A stretch of 64,000 nt of DNA. Origin: Lachnospiraceae bacterium (GTDB taxonomy: Bacteria > Bacillota > Clostridia > Lachnospirales > Lachnospiraceae). Below, piece by piece: positions 56,411-64,000 of this stretch. The DNA lies in NCBI GenBank assembly GCA_015057865.1, contig SVDH01000010.1:1-64000 (forward strand). The letters are read 5' to 3'. The notes under the pieces were generated by a model that saw nothing but the letters and a program-made list of their open reading frames with translations, made no database searches and was not told the origin of the DNA. Position 1 is the stretch's first letter; each line of letters starts with the position of its first letter. The position numbers were made by a program, and so were the translations under genes.

Positions 56411-58300
56411 ATGCTACAGATAGAAGAACATTATGATGTATGTGTTGTGGGTGCCGGCCACGCCGGATGCGAGGCAGCCCTGGCCTGTGCCCGCATGGGA
56501 CTTGAGACGATCATTTTTACCGTCAGTATCGAGAGCATCGCAATGATGCCGTGTAATCCGAACATCGGCGGCAGTTCAAAGGGACATATCGTCAGGGAAG
56601 TGGATGCGCTTGGCGGCGAGATGGGGATCAACATTGATCACACCTTTTTGCAGTCCAAAATGCTGAACCGCTCAAAGGGACCTGCAGTTCACTCTCTTCG
56701 CGCACAGGCAGACAAAGCCGCATACAGCGCGCGGATGCGGGAAATCCTGCAGACACAGGAGCATCTTGCTGTCAGACAGGCGGAAGTCGCGGGCCTTTTG
56801 TGGGAAGATGTGGCGGATCATCGCAGGATTATGGGTGTCACCACGGTTTCCGGCGCGAAGTATTTCAGCAAAGCCGTGATCCTTTGTACCGGAACTTACT
56901 TAAATGCCAGATGTCTGTGCGGCGAAGTCATTGACTATACCGGGCCGAACGGTTTGCAGGCAGCGACCCATCTGACCGATTCCTTAAAAGAATGCGGTGT
57001 GGAAATGCAGCGTTTCAAAACCGGAACGCCCGCCAGAATGGATGGACGCACCATCGACTTTTCCAAAATGCAGGAACAGTTCGGAGATACACCCATCGTA
57101 CCGTTTTCCTTTACGACGGATCCGAAAGATGTGCAGATCGATCAGGTAAGCTGCTGGCTGACCTACACCAACGAAGATACGCATCGTGTGATCAGGGAAA
57201 ATCTGGACCGCTCTCCCATGTACTCCGGCGTGATCGAAGGAACCGGACCGCGCTACTGCCCTTCTATTGAGGACAAGGTCGTGCGGTTTGCGGATAAAAA
57301 CAGACATCAGGTATTCTTAGAGCCTGAAGGACTGCACACGACGGAAATGTATGTAGACGGGATGTCGAGTTCGCTTCCGGAGGATGTGCAGGTAGCAATG
57401 TACCGTACCGTTCCCGGTCTTGAAAATGCGAAGATCGTCCGAAATGCCTATGCGATCGAATATGACTGTATCGATCCGCGCCAGCTCAAATCCTCTCTTG
57501 AATTCAAAAACATCGAGGGACTGTTTGCGGCTGGTCAGTTTAACGGAAGCTCCGGATATGAAGAGGCGGCCGGTCAGGGTATCGTAGCCGGGATCAATGC
57601 AGCATTGAAGGTACAGGGAAAAGAGCCGATGATCCTCGACCGCTCCGAATCTTACATTGGCGTACTGATCGATGACCTGGTGACCAAAGAAAACACGGAG
57701 CCGTACCGGATGATGACATCGCGTGCAGAATATCGTCTGCTTTTGCGCCAGGATAATGCAGACCTGCGGCTGACACCGAGAGGTTACGAAGCAGGCCTGA
57801 TCTCTGAGGAACGCTATCAGCATATCCTGGAGAAAGAACAAGCCATTGAGGAAGAGGTCAAGCGGATCCGTACCGTGCACTTAGGCGGGTCCGAACCGGT
57901 GCAAAAGCTTTTGGAAAGCTTAAACAGCCAGCCGTTGAACACGGGAACAGGGCTTGAAGAGCTGATCCGCAGGCCTGAGCTTGATTATGATAAGCTTGCA
58001 CCACTCGATCCGGAGCGCCCGGCGCTTTCTGACGAAGTGCGGGAGCAGGTCAATATCAGGATCAAGTACGAAGGCTATATTGAGCGGCAGATGAAGCAGG
58101 TCAGACAGTTTAAGCGTCTGGAAAAGAAAACCCTGCCGGAAGATCTGGATTATATGCAGATCTCAGGGCTTCGGAGGGAAGCACAGCAAAAACTTGCCCA
58201 CTACCGCCCTGCTTCGATCGGCCAGGCATCACGGATCGCGGGTGTTTCTCCGGCAGACATCTCGGTGCTTTTGGTATATCTGGAGCAGATGAAAGGATGA
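56411..58300 (+). CDS. mnmG: tRNA uridine 5-carboxymethylaminomethyl modification protein MnmG
   Basis: About 629 residues. FAD-binding [42 protein letters not shown] and the helical tRNA-binding end ([44 protein letters not shown]) are typical. ATG 56411 (MLQIEEHYD) is used, since the track start 56393 lies inside mnmE; GGGGAA precedes it. It partners MnmE. Confidence 0.97.
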   Translation: MLQIEEHYDVCVVGAGHAGCEAALACARMGLETIIFTVSIESIAMMPCNPNIGGSSKGHIVREVDALGGEMGINIDHTFLQSKMLNRSKGPAVHSLRAQADKAAYSARMREILQTQEHLAVRQAEVAGLLWEDVADHRRIMGVTTVSGAKYFSKAVILCTGTYLNARCLCGEVIDYTGPNGLQAATHLTDSLKECGVEMQRFKTGTPARMDGRTIDFSKMQEQFGDTPIVPFSFTTDPKDVQIDQVSCWLTYTNEDTHRVIRENLDRSPMYSGVIEGTGPRYCPSIEDKVVRFADKNRHQVFLEPEGLHTTEMYVDGMSSSLPEDVQVAMYRTVPGLENAKIVRNAYAIEYDCIDPRQLKSSLEFKNIEGLFAAGQFNGSSGYEEAAGQGIVAGINAALKVQGKEPMILDRSESYIGVLIDDLVTKENTEPYRMMTSRAEYRLLLRQDNADLRLTPRGYEAGLISEERYQHILEKEQAIEEEVKRIRTVHLGGSEPVQKLLESLNSQPLNTGTGLEELIRRPELDYDKLAPLDPERPALSDEVREQVNIRIKYEGYIERQMKQVRQFKRLEKKTLPEDLDYMQISGLRREAQQKLAHYRPASIGQASRIAGVSPADISVLLVYLEQMKG

Positions 58301-59034
58301 GGGAATATATGAATCTGGAAGATTTAAACGCATTAGAATCAGGACTTTCTGAATATGGTCTCTCACTTTCGGACAAACAAAAGAATCAGTTTGTTACTTA
58401 CGGATCCATGCTGCAGGAATGGAATCAGAAAATGAACCTGACCGCGATCACAGATTCAGAAGAAATCGCTGTGAAACATTTTCTGGACAGCCTTACCGGA
58501 ATCAGACTTGTTGACTTTTCTAAAGTAGAAACGCTGATCGACCTGGGTACAGGCGCCGGATTCCCGGGCATTCCGTTAAAGATCATGTTTCCGGAAATGA
58601 AGGTGACGCTGGCAGATTCTTTGAATAAAAGGATCAATTTTCTTAATAGTGTTATAGAACAACTAGAATTAAATATAGTTACTGCTGTTCACGGACGTGC
58701 CGAGGACCTTGCCAGAAAGCCGGAGTACCGGGAGCAATTCGACGTATGTGCATCGCGGGCTGTTGCAAACCTGGCAACATTGTCTGAATATTGCATTCCA
58801 TTTGTCAAAAACAAAGGGTGTTTCTTATCTTATAAAGGGCCGGATGCAGATTGGGAGATCCGGGAGGCGAAAAACGCGATCGAACGAATGGGAGGAAGGT
58901 TTGAAAACAGTGATCACTTCACTCTTCCACCCTATCAGGATGAACGGGTACTGGTTTTGATCAGAAAGGAAAAACCGACACCAAAGAAATATCCAAGACA
59001 GGCAGGGACGCCGGCGAAGAAGCCGATTCAGTAA
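58297..59034 (+). CDS. rsmG: 16S rRNA (guanine-527-N7) methyltransferase
   Basis: 245 residues. [32 protein letters not shown] and [19 protein letters not shown] carry the SAM site of RsmG, and the late [20 protein letters not shown] is also conserved. The start overlaps the mnmG stop (ATGA); ATG 58309 with GAGGG upstream is an alternative. It methylates G527 of 16S rRNA. It is followed by a terminator that contains parS. Confidence 0.96.
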   Translation: MREYMNLEDLNALESGLSEYGLSLSDKQKNQFVTYGSMLQEWNQKMNLTAITDSEEIAVKHFLDSLTGIRLVDFSKVETLIDLGTGAGFPGIPLKIMFPEMKVTLADSLNKRINFLNSVIEQLELNIVTAVHGRAEDLARKPEYREQFDVCASRAVANLATLSEYCIPFVKNKGCFLSYKGPDADWEIREAKNAIERMGGRFENSDHFTLPPYQDERVLVLIRKEKPTPKKYPRQAGTPAKKPIQ

Positions 59035-59041
59035 ATAATAA

Positions 59042-59079
59042 AAGGAGATGTTTCACGTGAAACATCTCCTTCTCTTTAT
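59042..59079 (+). terminator. Palindromic terminator of rsmG with embedded parS
   Basis: A perfect 30-bp palindrome (AAGGAGATGTTTCACG and its complement) followed by CTCTTT. It reads as a hairpin terminator for rsmG and, at its centre, contains the parS sequence. On minus it also lies at the end of the alpha/beta hydrolase gene. Confidence 0.7.
59049..59064. other. parS centromere site 1
   Basis: TGTTTCACGTGAAACA, the perfect 16-bp ParB/Spo0J site, in the centre of the rsmG terminator palindrome. Confidence 0.95.
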
Positions 59080-59080
59080 A

Positions 59081-60031
59081 TTACAGTAATCTTTCAATGA
59101 CATTACAAAAACCATTCCGGTCTTCTAAATGAGGAAACTTTGCAGTGTTTCCAAGTACATACATGCCAGCGCTGGACACCTGCGAACGATATGATTCAAA
59201 AACCTGCCGATAATTTGGATAAGCACTGCCAAATATAAAGTAAAGCTTCTTATGATACAAATGAAGAGAGTCCGTAATATCAAGATTCAAATATCTGCTG
59301 GCGATTGCTGCATATAAGAATTTGGCCTGCTGATAATCATAATGCGCTGATTGATAGATCAGTCTTGCAAACTTAGGGTCCAGCTTTTCAATGTCATAAA
59401 AACCATAATTAACCAATCTGTCGGTAGTTGCTATATTGCTAAACATCATATTATAAAGATAAGTTCCAACAATAGGCGATCTTAAAATTGCCCTGGTGAT
59501 TGTCTGCAAATAGGTCGGATAATTACCGAAACTATGTAATGCCGGCGGATTTACAGCAATAATGTGATCAAACGCATCAGGATTCATCCGATCTGCAAGA
59601 ATCACTGTCGCAAAGGACCCGCCTGAAGAAATCACGTCAATTCCGTTTCCGGTCACGTCTTCTACGAAATGATTGACCAGCTGTACATATAAATATCTTG
59701 TATAGGAAAGCCTTGGCTTGTCTGATCTTCCGCATCCGGGCAGATCGAGCGCATAAACAGTCCTTGTTTTGGACAGACGTAAAGCTGCTGCCCGCCATTC
59801 CTCGGCGGAAAACCCGGGATATAGCTCATGCAAAAGTAAAATCGGTCTATTTTCTGATTCAGGACACTCGAATTTCAAATAACAGACATTTCCGTTTTGA
59901 GTATTGTAATAATGAACGTTGTCAAAAGGCATGTTGATATTATGGTTTGAAACCCGGTTTACAAATGCATTGGATATGGCCATATAGGCCAGGACTCCTG
60001 GTGCAGATAAGGAAAACAGTCTTTTTTTCAT
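59081..60031 (-). CDS. Alpha/beta-fold hydrolase between rsmG and parA
   Basis: 316 residues. A likely N-terminal membrane anchor or signal (FSLSAPGVLAYMAISNAFV) precedes an alpha/beta hydrolase core. LLLHELYPGF occupies the oxyanion position (HEL instead of HGxxG). The nucleophile elbow is SSGGSFATVI, i.e. GxSxA rather than GxSxG. The late FPHLEDRN holds the probable catalytic His. Substrate unknown. It is opposite in direction to the ori genes and is flanked by parS sites on both sides, an unusual place for a hydrolase. Confidence 0.75.
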   Translation of the reverse strand: MKKRLFSLSAPGVLAYMAISNAFVNRVSNHNINMPFDNVHYYNTQNGNVCYLKFECPESENRPILLLHELYPGFSAEEWRAAALRLSKTRTVYALDLPGCGRSDKPRLSYTRYLYVQLVNHFVEDVTGNGIDVISSGGSFATVILADRMNPDAFDHIIAVNPPALHSFGNYPTYLQTITRAILRSPIVGTYLYNMMFSNIATTDRLVNYGFYDIEKLDPKFARLIYQSAHYDYQQAKFLYAAIASRYLNLDITDSLHLYHKKLYFIFGSAYPNYRQVFESYRSQVSSAGMYVLGNTAKFPHLEDRNGFCNVIERLL

Positions 60032-60149
60032 TTTTTGGTCCTTAGATAATATAAATAAATATGTTATGTAACGCTATTTTAAGTACGGCCTGGCATTGCA
60101 GGCACATGGTAAGTATATCATATATTGAATAATATCTTCAACTATCCGA

Positions 60150-60165
60150 TGTTTCACGTGAAACA
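60150..60165. other. parS centromere site 2
   Basis: Perfect TGTTTCACGTGAAACA, 141 bp upstream of the parA ATG. Confidence 0.95.
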
Positions 60166-60187
60166 TTGAAAAGATAACAGAACATTA

Positions 60188-60203
60188 TGTTTCACGTGAA
60201 ACA
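60188..60203. other. parS centromere site 3
   Basis: Perfect TGTTTCACGTGAAACA, 22 bp downstream of site 2 and 102 bp upstream of the parA ATG; it could also serve in parAB autoregulation. Confidence 0.95.
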
Positions 60204-60305
60204 TTTCTGGAACAATACACTTTCATATGTTATACTTGATTTACAAATAATTCCGAAGCGTTACGGGGTTAAGAATCAATCCCATGGAGTATAAATGGAG
60301 GCTTT

Positions 60306-61073
60306 ATGAATAGAATTATTGCTATTACAAACCAGAAAGGTGGCGTTGGAAAGACAACGACAGCGATCAATTTGGCTGCGTGCATCGCAAATGAAGGCCA
60401 TAAGACGCTGCTGATCGACCTGGATCCGCAGGGAAATGCCACAAGCGGGCTCGGATTCGACAAGAATGATCAGGAAAAGACAAGTTATGATGTGGTGCTG
60501 GGACATTGCAAAGCCGAAGAAGCCATTCTGCATACAAACAGTAAGAAACTGGATCTGATTCCTTCTAATGTCGATCTGTCCGGAGCTGAGGTGGAGCTTG
60601 CAGAGATGGAGATCAAGCAATATCTTTTAAAAGCACAGATCCTGGTACTGAAAGATGAATATGAATATATCATTATAGACTGTCCGCCGTCACTGGGACT
60701 TCTGACTGTGAATGCACTTACCGCAGCTGATACAGCGCTTGTCCCGATTCAGTGCGAATATTTTGCGCTTGAGGGTCTTTCCCAGCTCATTCAGACGGTA
60801 GATATGATCCGTGAGGCGTTAAATCCGGAGTTAAAGATCGAAGGTATTGTCTTTACGATGTTTGATATCAGGACCAGACTGGCAAATGATGTCGTAAACA
60901 ACGTTCGTGAGAATTTGCAGCTGCATGTTTATAAGACAGCCATTCCAAGAAATGTACGTCTTGCAGAGGCACCAAGTTATGGTATGCCGATCATCGATTA
61001 TGATTACCGGTGTTCAGGATCAAGAGCTTACAGAAAACTCGCAAAAGAAGTAATAAAGAGAGAGGATATTTAA
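60306..61073 (+). CDS. parA: Chromosome partitioning ATPase ParA/Soj
   Basis: 255 residues. Deviant Walker A KGGVGKTTTAINLAA, ADP/ATP switch DLDPQGNATSGLG and Walker B IIIDCPPSLGLLTVNAL are present. It drives segregation of the ParB-parS origin complex and regulates DnaA in related bacteria. GGAGG precedes the ATG. It is 0 nt from parB (stop and start adjacent). Confidence 0.97.
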   Translation: MNRIIAITNQKGGVGKTTTAINLAACIANEGHKTLLIDLDPQGNATSGLGFDKNDQEKTSYDVVLGHCKAEEAILHTNSKKLDLIPSNVDLSGAEVELAEMEIKQYLLKAQILVLKDEYEYIIIDCPPSLGLLTVNALTAADTALVPIQCEYFALEGLSQLIQTVDMIREALNPELKIEGIVFTMFDIRTRLANDVVNNVRENLQLHVYKTAIPRNVRLAEAPSYGMPIIDYDYRCSGSRAYRKLAKEVIKREDI

Positions 61074-62210
61074 ATGGCAAAAAAAGGCGGATTGGGAAAA
61101 GGTATGGAAGCTCTGATCGGCAACCAGCCAAAAGAAGAAACTAAAAATATAGTAAGTGAAGATGTATTAAAACTTGCTGCCGAAGAAGCTAAGAAAACCT
61201 CCGGGAAAAAGACATCGACGACAAAGAAGACGGCATCAGGGAAGAGTACATCAAAAGACAAAACGAAAAAAGTAGTAGAGAAAACTGCGAAGAGCACATC
61301 GAAAAAAGCGGAACCGAAGAAATCGACCGCAAAAGCTTCGACGGAAAAAACAACAGCGAAGAAATCAGCTGCCAAGACAACGACGAAGAAGACGGCTGCA
61401 AAACCAGCGGTATCGGAGCCGCAGACAGCGGAGCAGTTTCTCCCGATCAATAAGGTGGAGCCAAACCGTGATCAGCCGCGTAAGGTATTCGATGAAGATG
61501 CATTGAATGAGTTGGCGGAATCGATCAGGATCTATGGCGTGCTTCAGCCACTGCTTGTGCAAAAAGAGAAGGATTATTACCGGATCATCGCCGGGGAACG
61601 CCGTTGGCGTGCAGCAAAGATCGCCGGGTTAAAAAAGGTTCCTGTCATCATAAAAGAACTGTCAGAAAAAGAGATCCTGGAGATTTCCCTGATCGAAAAC
61701 CTGCAGCGCGAGGATCTGAATCCGATCGAAGAGGCCGAAGGATACCAGCGGCTTTTGCAGGAATTTGATATGACACAGGAAGATCTGGCGCAGCGAGTAT
61801 CAAAGAGCCGCTCCGCGATCACCAATACGATCCGTCTGCTGAAGCTTGATGAAGGGGTTCAGAAGATGCTTTCAGACGGTGCGCTTTCTCCCGGGCATGC
61901 GCGCGCATTGCTTTCACTGGAAGATAATGAAATGCAAAAAGAAGCGGCGGAGCGTATCATCCGTGAGGGGTTAAGTGTCCGCGATACAGAGCGCCTCGTG
62001 AAACGGCTGACAACCAAAAAGCCGGAGAAACAGCCGCCACTCCCGGCACAGGATGATTTCATTTACAGAGATCTCGAGGAAAAGATGCGTCAGATCCTGG
62101 AGACAAAAGTACAGATTAAAAACAAGGGCAAACGCGGACGGATCGAGATCGAATATTATTCTCCGGACGAGCTTGACCGCATCATGGCGATGCTGCAGAC
62201 GATCCGATGA
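61074..62210 (+). CDS. parB: Chromosome partitioning CTPase ParB/Spo0J with Lys/Thr/Ala-rich insertion
   Basis: 378 residues, about 90 longer than usual. The N-terminal ParA-contact motif GGLGKGMEALIG is followed by a low-complexity basic stretch (about residues 35-120) made of KKT, KST, TAKK and AAK units, like histone H1 tails. The CTP-binding core then starts at LPINKVEPNRDQPRK and continues with GERRWRAAKIAG and ENLQREDLNPIEEAEGY. The HTH (VSKSRSAITNTIRLLKL) recognises parS. The C-terminal dimer domain is intact. It follows parA immediately. Confidence 0.95.
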   Translation: MAKKGGLGKGMEALIGNQPKEETKNIVSEDVLKLAAEEAKKTSGKKTSTTKKTASGKSTSKDKTKKVVEKTAKSTSKKAEPKKSTAKASTEKTTAKKSAAKTTTKKTAAKPAVSEPQTAEQFLPINKVEPNRDQPRKVFDEDALNELAESIRIYGVLQPLLVQKEKDYYRIIAGERRWRAAKIAGLKKVPVIIKELSEKEILEISLIENLQREDLNPIEEAEGYQRLLQEFDMTQEDLAQRVSKSRSAITNTIRLLKLDEGVQKMLSDGALSPGHARALLSLEDNEMQKEAAERIIREGLSVRDTERLVKRLTTKKPEKQPPLPAQDDFIYRDLEEKMRQILETKVQIKNKGKRGRIEIEYYSPDELDRIMAMLQTIR

Positions 62211-62266
62211 CAACAGACGGAATATCATATGGTACATGTACTTGACAGTTTCGGAAGGACATCACT

Positions 62267-63154
62267 ATGATTCATTCATTTTTAAGATCAATCGGGTTTC
62301 GTGAGAAGCGAAACAGCAAAGAGATTTTTGAAATATTGGAAGATATCGTCAGGCATCCGGATGCGCACACGCGGACGCAGGATGCAAACGGCAACCCGAT
62401 CGGTACCTTTTTGAAGTATTACGGAAAAGGGTTCGGGATCAAGGTTTGCGGTGATTTTTTCAATGGATCGGAATTCCATATTTCCGACTATTTTCCGTAT
62501 TTTAACGGATCCTATGTATCGACATATGAGCAGATCGAGCTGGAGCGCTATGCGGCAAAAGATGCTTTTGCCGGCATTTGTGATGAGATGCGTCTCGGTG
62601 TGACATTGATCTTTTATGTCAACAACATGGAAGATGTAATGGAAAACCGACTGCTCTACGGAAGTCAGCTCATGGCTTCAAATGCGGTCTTGTCTGGATT
62701 GGCAAGTGGTGGTAAAATCTTATTGCCGATCATGAAGACCGATGCGCAGCAGCGTGAGATGGCAGAAAAGTCCAAGCAGCGGATCCGCCTGATGCAAAAG
62801 GCCAGAGAGGGCAGCCAGCAGGCGATGGAGACGCTGACGATGAGTGACATGGATACCTATTCCATGCTGACACGCCGGATCACGCAGAACCGCGAAGACA
62901 TCCTGAGTGTGGTGGAGGGAAGCTTTATCCCTTATGGTATGGAAAGTGACCAGTACATGATCATTGGTGAGATCTTAAGCTGTTATACACAGGTAAACAG
63001 CCTGACCGGTGAGATCGTTTGGAATATTTCCCTAAGCTGCAATGATGTGAAATTCGACATCCTGATCAATGAGAGGGATCTGATCGGAGAGCCTCAGATC
63101 GGACGGCGGTTTCGCGGCCGCATTCAGATGCAGGGCAGCATCAACTTCATGTAA
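62267..63154 (+). CDS. DUF3881-like conserved protein
   Basis: 295 residues, soluble, no signal or membrane segment. FLRSIGFREKRNSKEIFEILEDIV at the start and the late IPYGMESDQYMIIGEILSCYTQVNSLTGEIVWNISLSCNDVKFDILINERDL match a family I know as DUF3881 from Clostridia, often found near the ParB/serS region (recalled). Function unknown. GGAAGGA precedes the ATG. tRNA-Arg begins at the base after its stop codon. Confidence 0.65.
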   Translation: MIHSFLRSIGFREKRNSKEIFEILEDIVRHPDAHTRTQDANGNPIGTFLKYYGKGFGIKVCGDFFNGSEFHISDYFPYFNGSYVSTYEQIELERYAAKDAFAGICDEMRLGVTLIFYVNNMEDVMENRLLYGSQLMASNAVLSGLASGGKILLPIMKTDAQQREMAEKSKQRIRLMQKAREGSQQAMETLTMSDMDTYSMLTRRITQNREDILSVVEGSFIPYGMESDQYMIIGEILSCYTQVNSLTGEIVWNISLSCNDVKFDILINERDLIGEPQIGRRFRGRIQMQGSINFM

Positions 63155-63226
63155 GTCTCCGTAGTTTAACGGATAAAACAAACGCCTCCTAAGCGTTAGC
63201 TCTGGGTTCGATTCCCGGCGGGGACG
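63155..63226 (+). tRNA. tRNA-Arg (CCT)
   Basis: 72 nt. Acceptor GTCTCCG/CGGGGAC with discriminator G, anticodon loop CTCCTAA (CCT), T-loop TTCGATT. It starts immediately after the stop of the DUF3881-like gene, so its precursor probably shares that transcript. Confidence 0.95.
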
Positions 63227-63252
63227 TAACATTGTGCCGCACATGCGGCAAT

Positions 63253-63297
63253 AAACGCTGAGGTCAGCATATCACTTGCAAGGCCTCAGCGTTTTTT
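63253..63297 (+). terminator. Terminator after tRNA-Arg
   Basis: AAACGCTGAGG/CCTCAGCGTTTTTT stem with a 20-nt loop. A small GCCGCACATGCGGC hairpin (63236-63249) precedes it. Confidence 0.85.
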
Positions 63298-63380
63298 AAC
63301 CAATCAGAAGCTGATGGTCAGAGGATTGGCGAATGGCATTGACAGTTTTTTCAATAATCGATTGACAAAAAATCACAATC

Positions 63381-63406
63381 ATCCCCTGGCCTGACGGTCA
63401 GGGGAT
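63381..63406. repeat. Inverted repeat upstream of the AAA ATPase gene
   Basis: ATCCCCTG/CAGGGGAT, a perfect 8-bp pair with a 10-nt loop (more pairing as CCTG/CAGG in register). No T-run; it may be a regulatory hairpin or weak terminator. Confidence 0.45.
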
Positions 63407-63429
63407 CTCTATATTTGTACGAAAAAAGG

Positions 63430-63458
63430 TTGAGAAAGAAGAAAAATATTGATAAAAT
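63430..63458 (+). promoter_or_regulatory. Promoter of the AAA ATPase gene
   Basis: TTGAGA (63430-63435), a 17-bp spacer and TAAAAT (63453-63458), 53 nt before the ATG. Confidence 0.65.
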
Positions 63459-63510
63459 CCTATTGAATATTATTTGGGTTTACAACAAAAATGTTCAATA
63501 GGGAGACGCC

Positions 63511-64000
63511 ATGATAAAACGGGATAAATACCTGGGACAATTGATAGAAAAGCAGAAGAATGGTTTGATCAAAGTAATCACCGGACTTCGGCGCGTGGGG
63601 AAAAGCTACCTTCTTTTCAATATTTATTATGATTACCTGATTGCCGATAACGTTTCAAAAGATCAGATTATAACATTGTCTTTGGATGATGATGAAAACG
63701 AAAACTATCGTGATCCGAAAGCTTTATCAAAGTATGTCAGAGAAAGAATAACGGATGCGTCGAAGACATATTATGTACTGCTGGATGAAATACAGATGGC
63801 GATCAGCGAGGAAGAAGCTGCAGGGAAAACAAACACCATAGAGATCTATAGTGTATTAAACGGTCTTTCAAAATTACGAAATATCGATTTATATGTGACA
63901 GGAAGTAATTCCCGCTTTCTTTCAAAAGATGTTCTAACAGAATTCCGGGGCCGGGGAGATGAAATTCATGTTTATCCTCTGACTTTTTCGGAATATATGG
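63511..64000 (+). CDS. AAA_14/DUF4143-type ATP-binding protein, 3' end cut by window
   Basis: The frame is open from ATG 63511 to the window end (163 codons, no stop), so it is missing from the ORF track. Walker A is TGLRRVGKSYLLFN, Walker B YVLLDEIQ and sensor 1 YVTGSNSRFLS, followed by LTEFRGRGDEIHVYPLTFSEYM, which is typical of this ATPase family. The C-terminal DUF4143 part would lie beyond the window. These proteins are common, variable accessory genes with unproven roles. GGGAGA precedes the ATG. Confidence 0.85.
   Translation, partial: MIKRDKYLGQLIEKQKNGLIKVITGLRRVGKSYLLFNIYYDYLIADNVSKDQIITLSLDDDENENYRDPKALSKYVRERITDASKTYYVLLDEIQMAISEEEAAGKTNTIEIYSVLNGLSKLRNIDLYVTGSNSRFLSKDVLTEFRGRGDEIHVYPLTFSEYM

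Overview
The window carries the chromosomal origin region of a low-to-mid GC anaerobic Firmicute. Gene content points to Clostridia, most likely a Lachnospiraceae-type gut anaerobe. Reasons: the Gram-positive order yaaA-recF-gyrB-gyrA and rpmH-rnpA-yidD-yidC-jag-mnmE-mnmG-rsmG-parA-parB around dnaA; strong AGGAGG ribosome binding sites; a tryptophan T-box leader; a DUF3048 lipoprotein; a DUF3881-like gene beside parB; and a two-subunit Fe-S fumarase. No exact species is claimed.

Layout, left to right. (1) 0.8-14 kb: a minus-strand cluster around a molybdenum aldehyde oxidoreductase (Mop/XDH family). It holds a Na+/solute symporter with two tiny membrane proteins, a zinc alcohol dehydrogenase, the oxidoreductase, an XdhC-type maturation protein, a flavin/Fe-S/HdrB-like fusion, a mini zinc-ribbon redox protein, a C_GCAxxG_C_C protein, a PaaK-like AMP ligase and a radical SAM enzyme. 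A methyltransferase lies inside the cluster on the opposite strand. The set resembles the DVU_1553-DVU_1559 neighbourhood of Desulfovibrio. (2) 14-21 kb: single-enzyme genes (isochorismatase-like, epoxide hydrolase, nitroreductase, DsrE-like, histidine phosphatase), a 615-residue membrane-anchored protein of unknown function, and argC. (3) 21-24.4 kb: a TrpX-like lipoprotein and TrpB2, the latter under a Trp T-box and followed in its leader by an unexplained cloverleaf-shaped element. (4) 24.6-34.6 kb: a DUF3048 lipoprotein, a small membrane protein, tyrS, two tandem hybrid sensor kinases (one with an amino-acid permease as sensor, one with tandem solute-binding domains) and a MATE exporter. 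(5) 34.8-42.9 kb: an OxlT-like MFS transporter, tRNA-Cys/Asn/Ser, a cupin, a ZIP transporter with two methyltransferases behind a possible DtxR-type operator, a flavodoxin-like protein and fumarase. (6) 42.9-63.2 kb: the origin core, three perfect parS sites, and a ParB with an unusual Lys/Thr/Ala-rich insertion. The right edge cuts an AAA ATPase.

Most left-arm genes are on minus and most right-arm genes on plus, so they are co-oriented with replication leaving the dnaA region. The two-kinase block at 24.6-33.2 kb is the main exception. The most interesting unexplained material is the aldehyde-oxidoreductase accessory system, the permease-kinase fusion, and several large foldback intergenic elements (14.89-15.26 kb, 23.93-24.08 kb, 36.49-36.61 kb).
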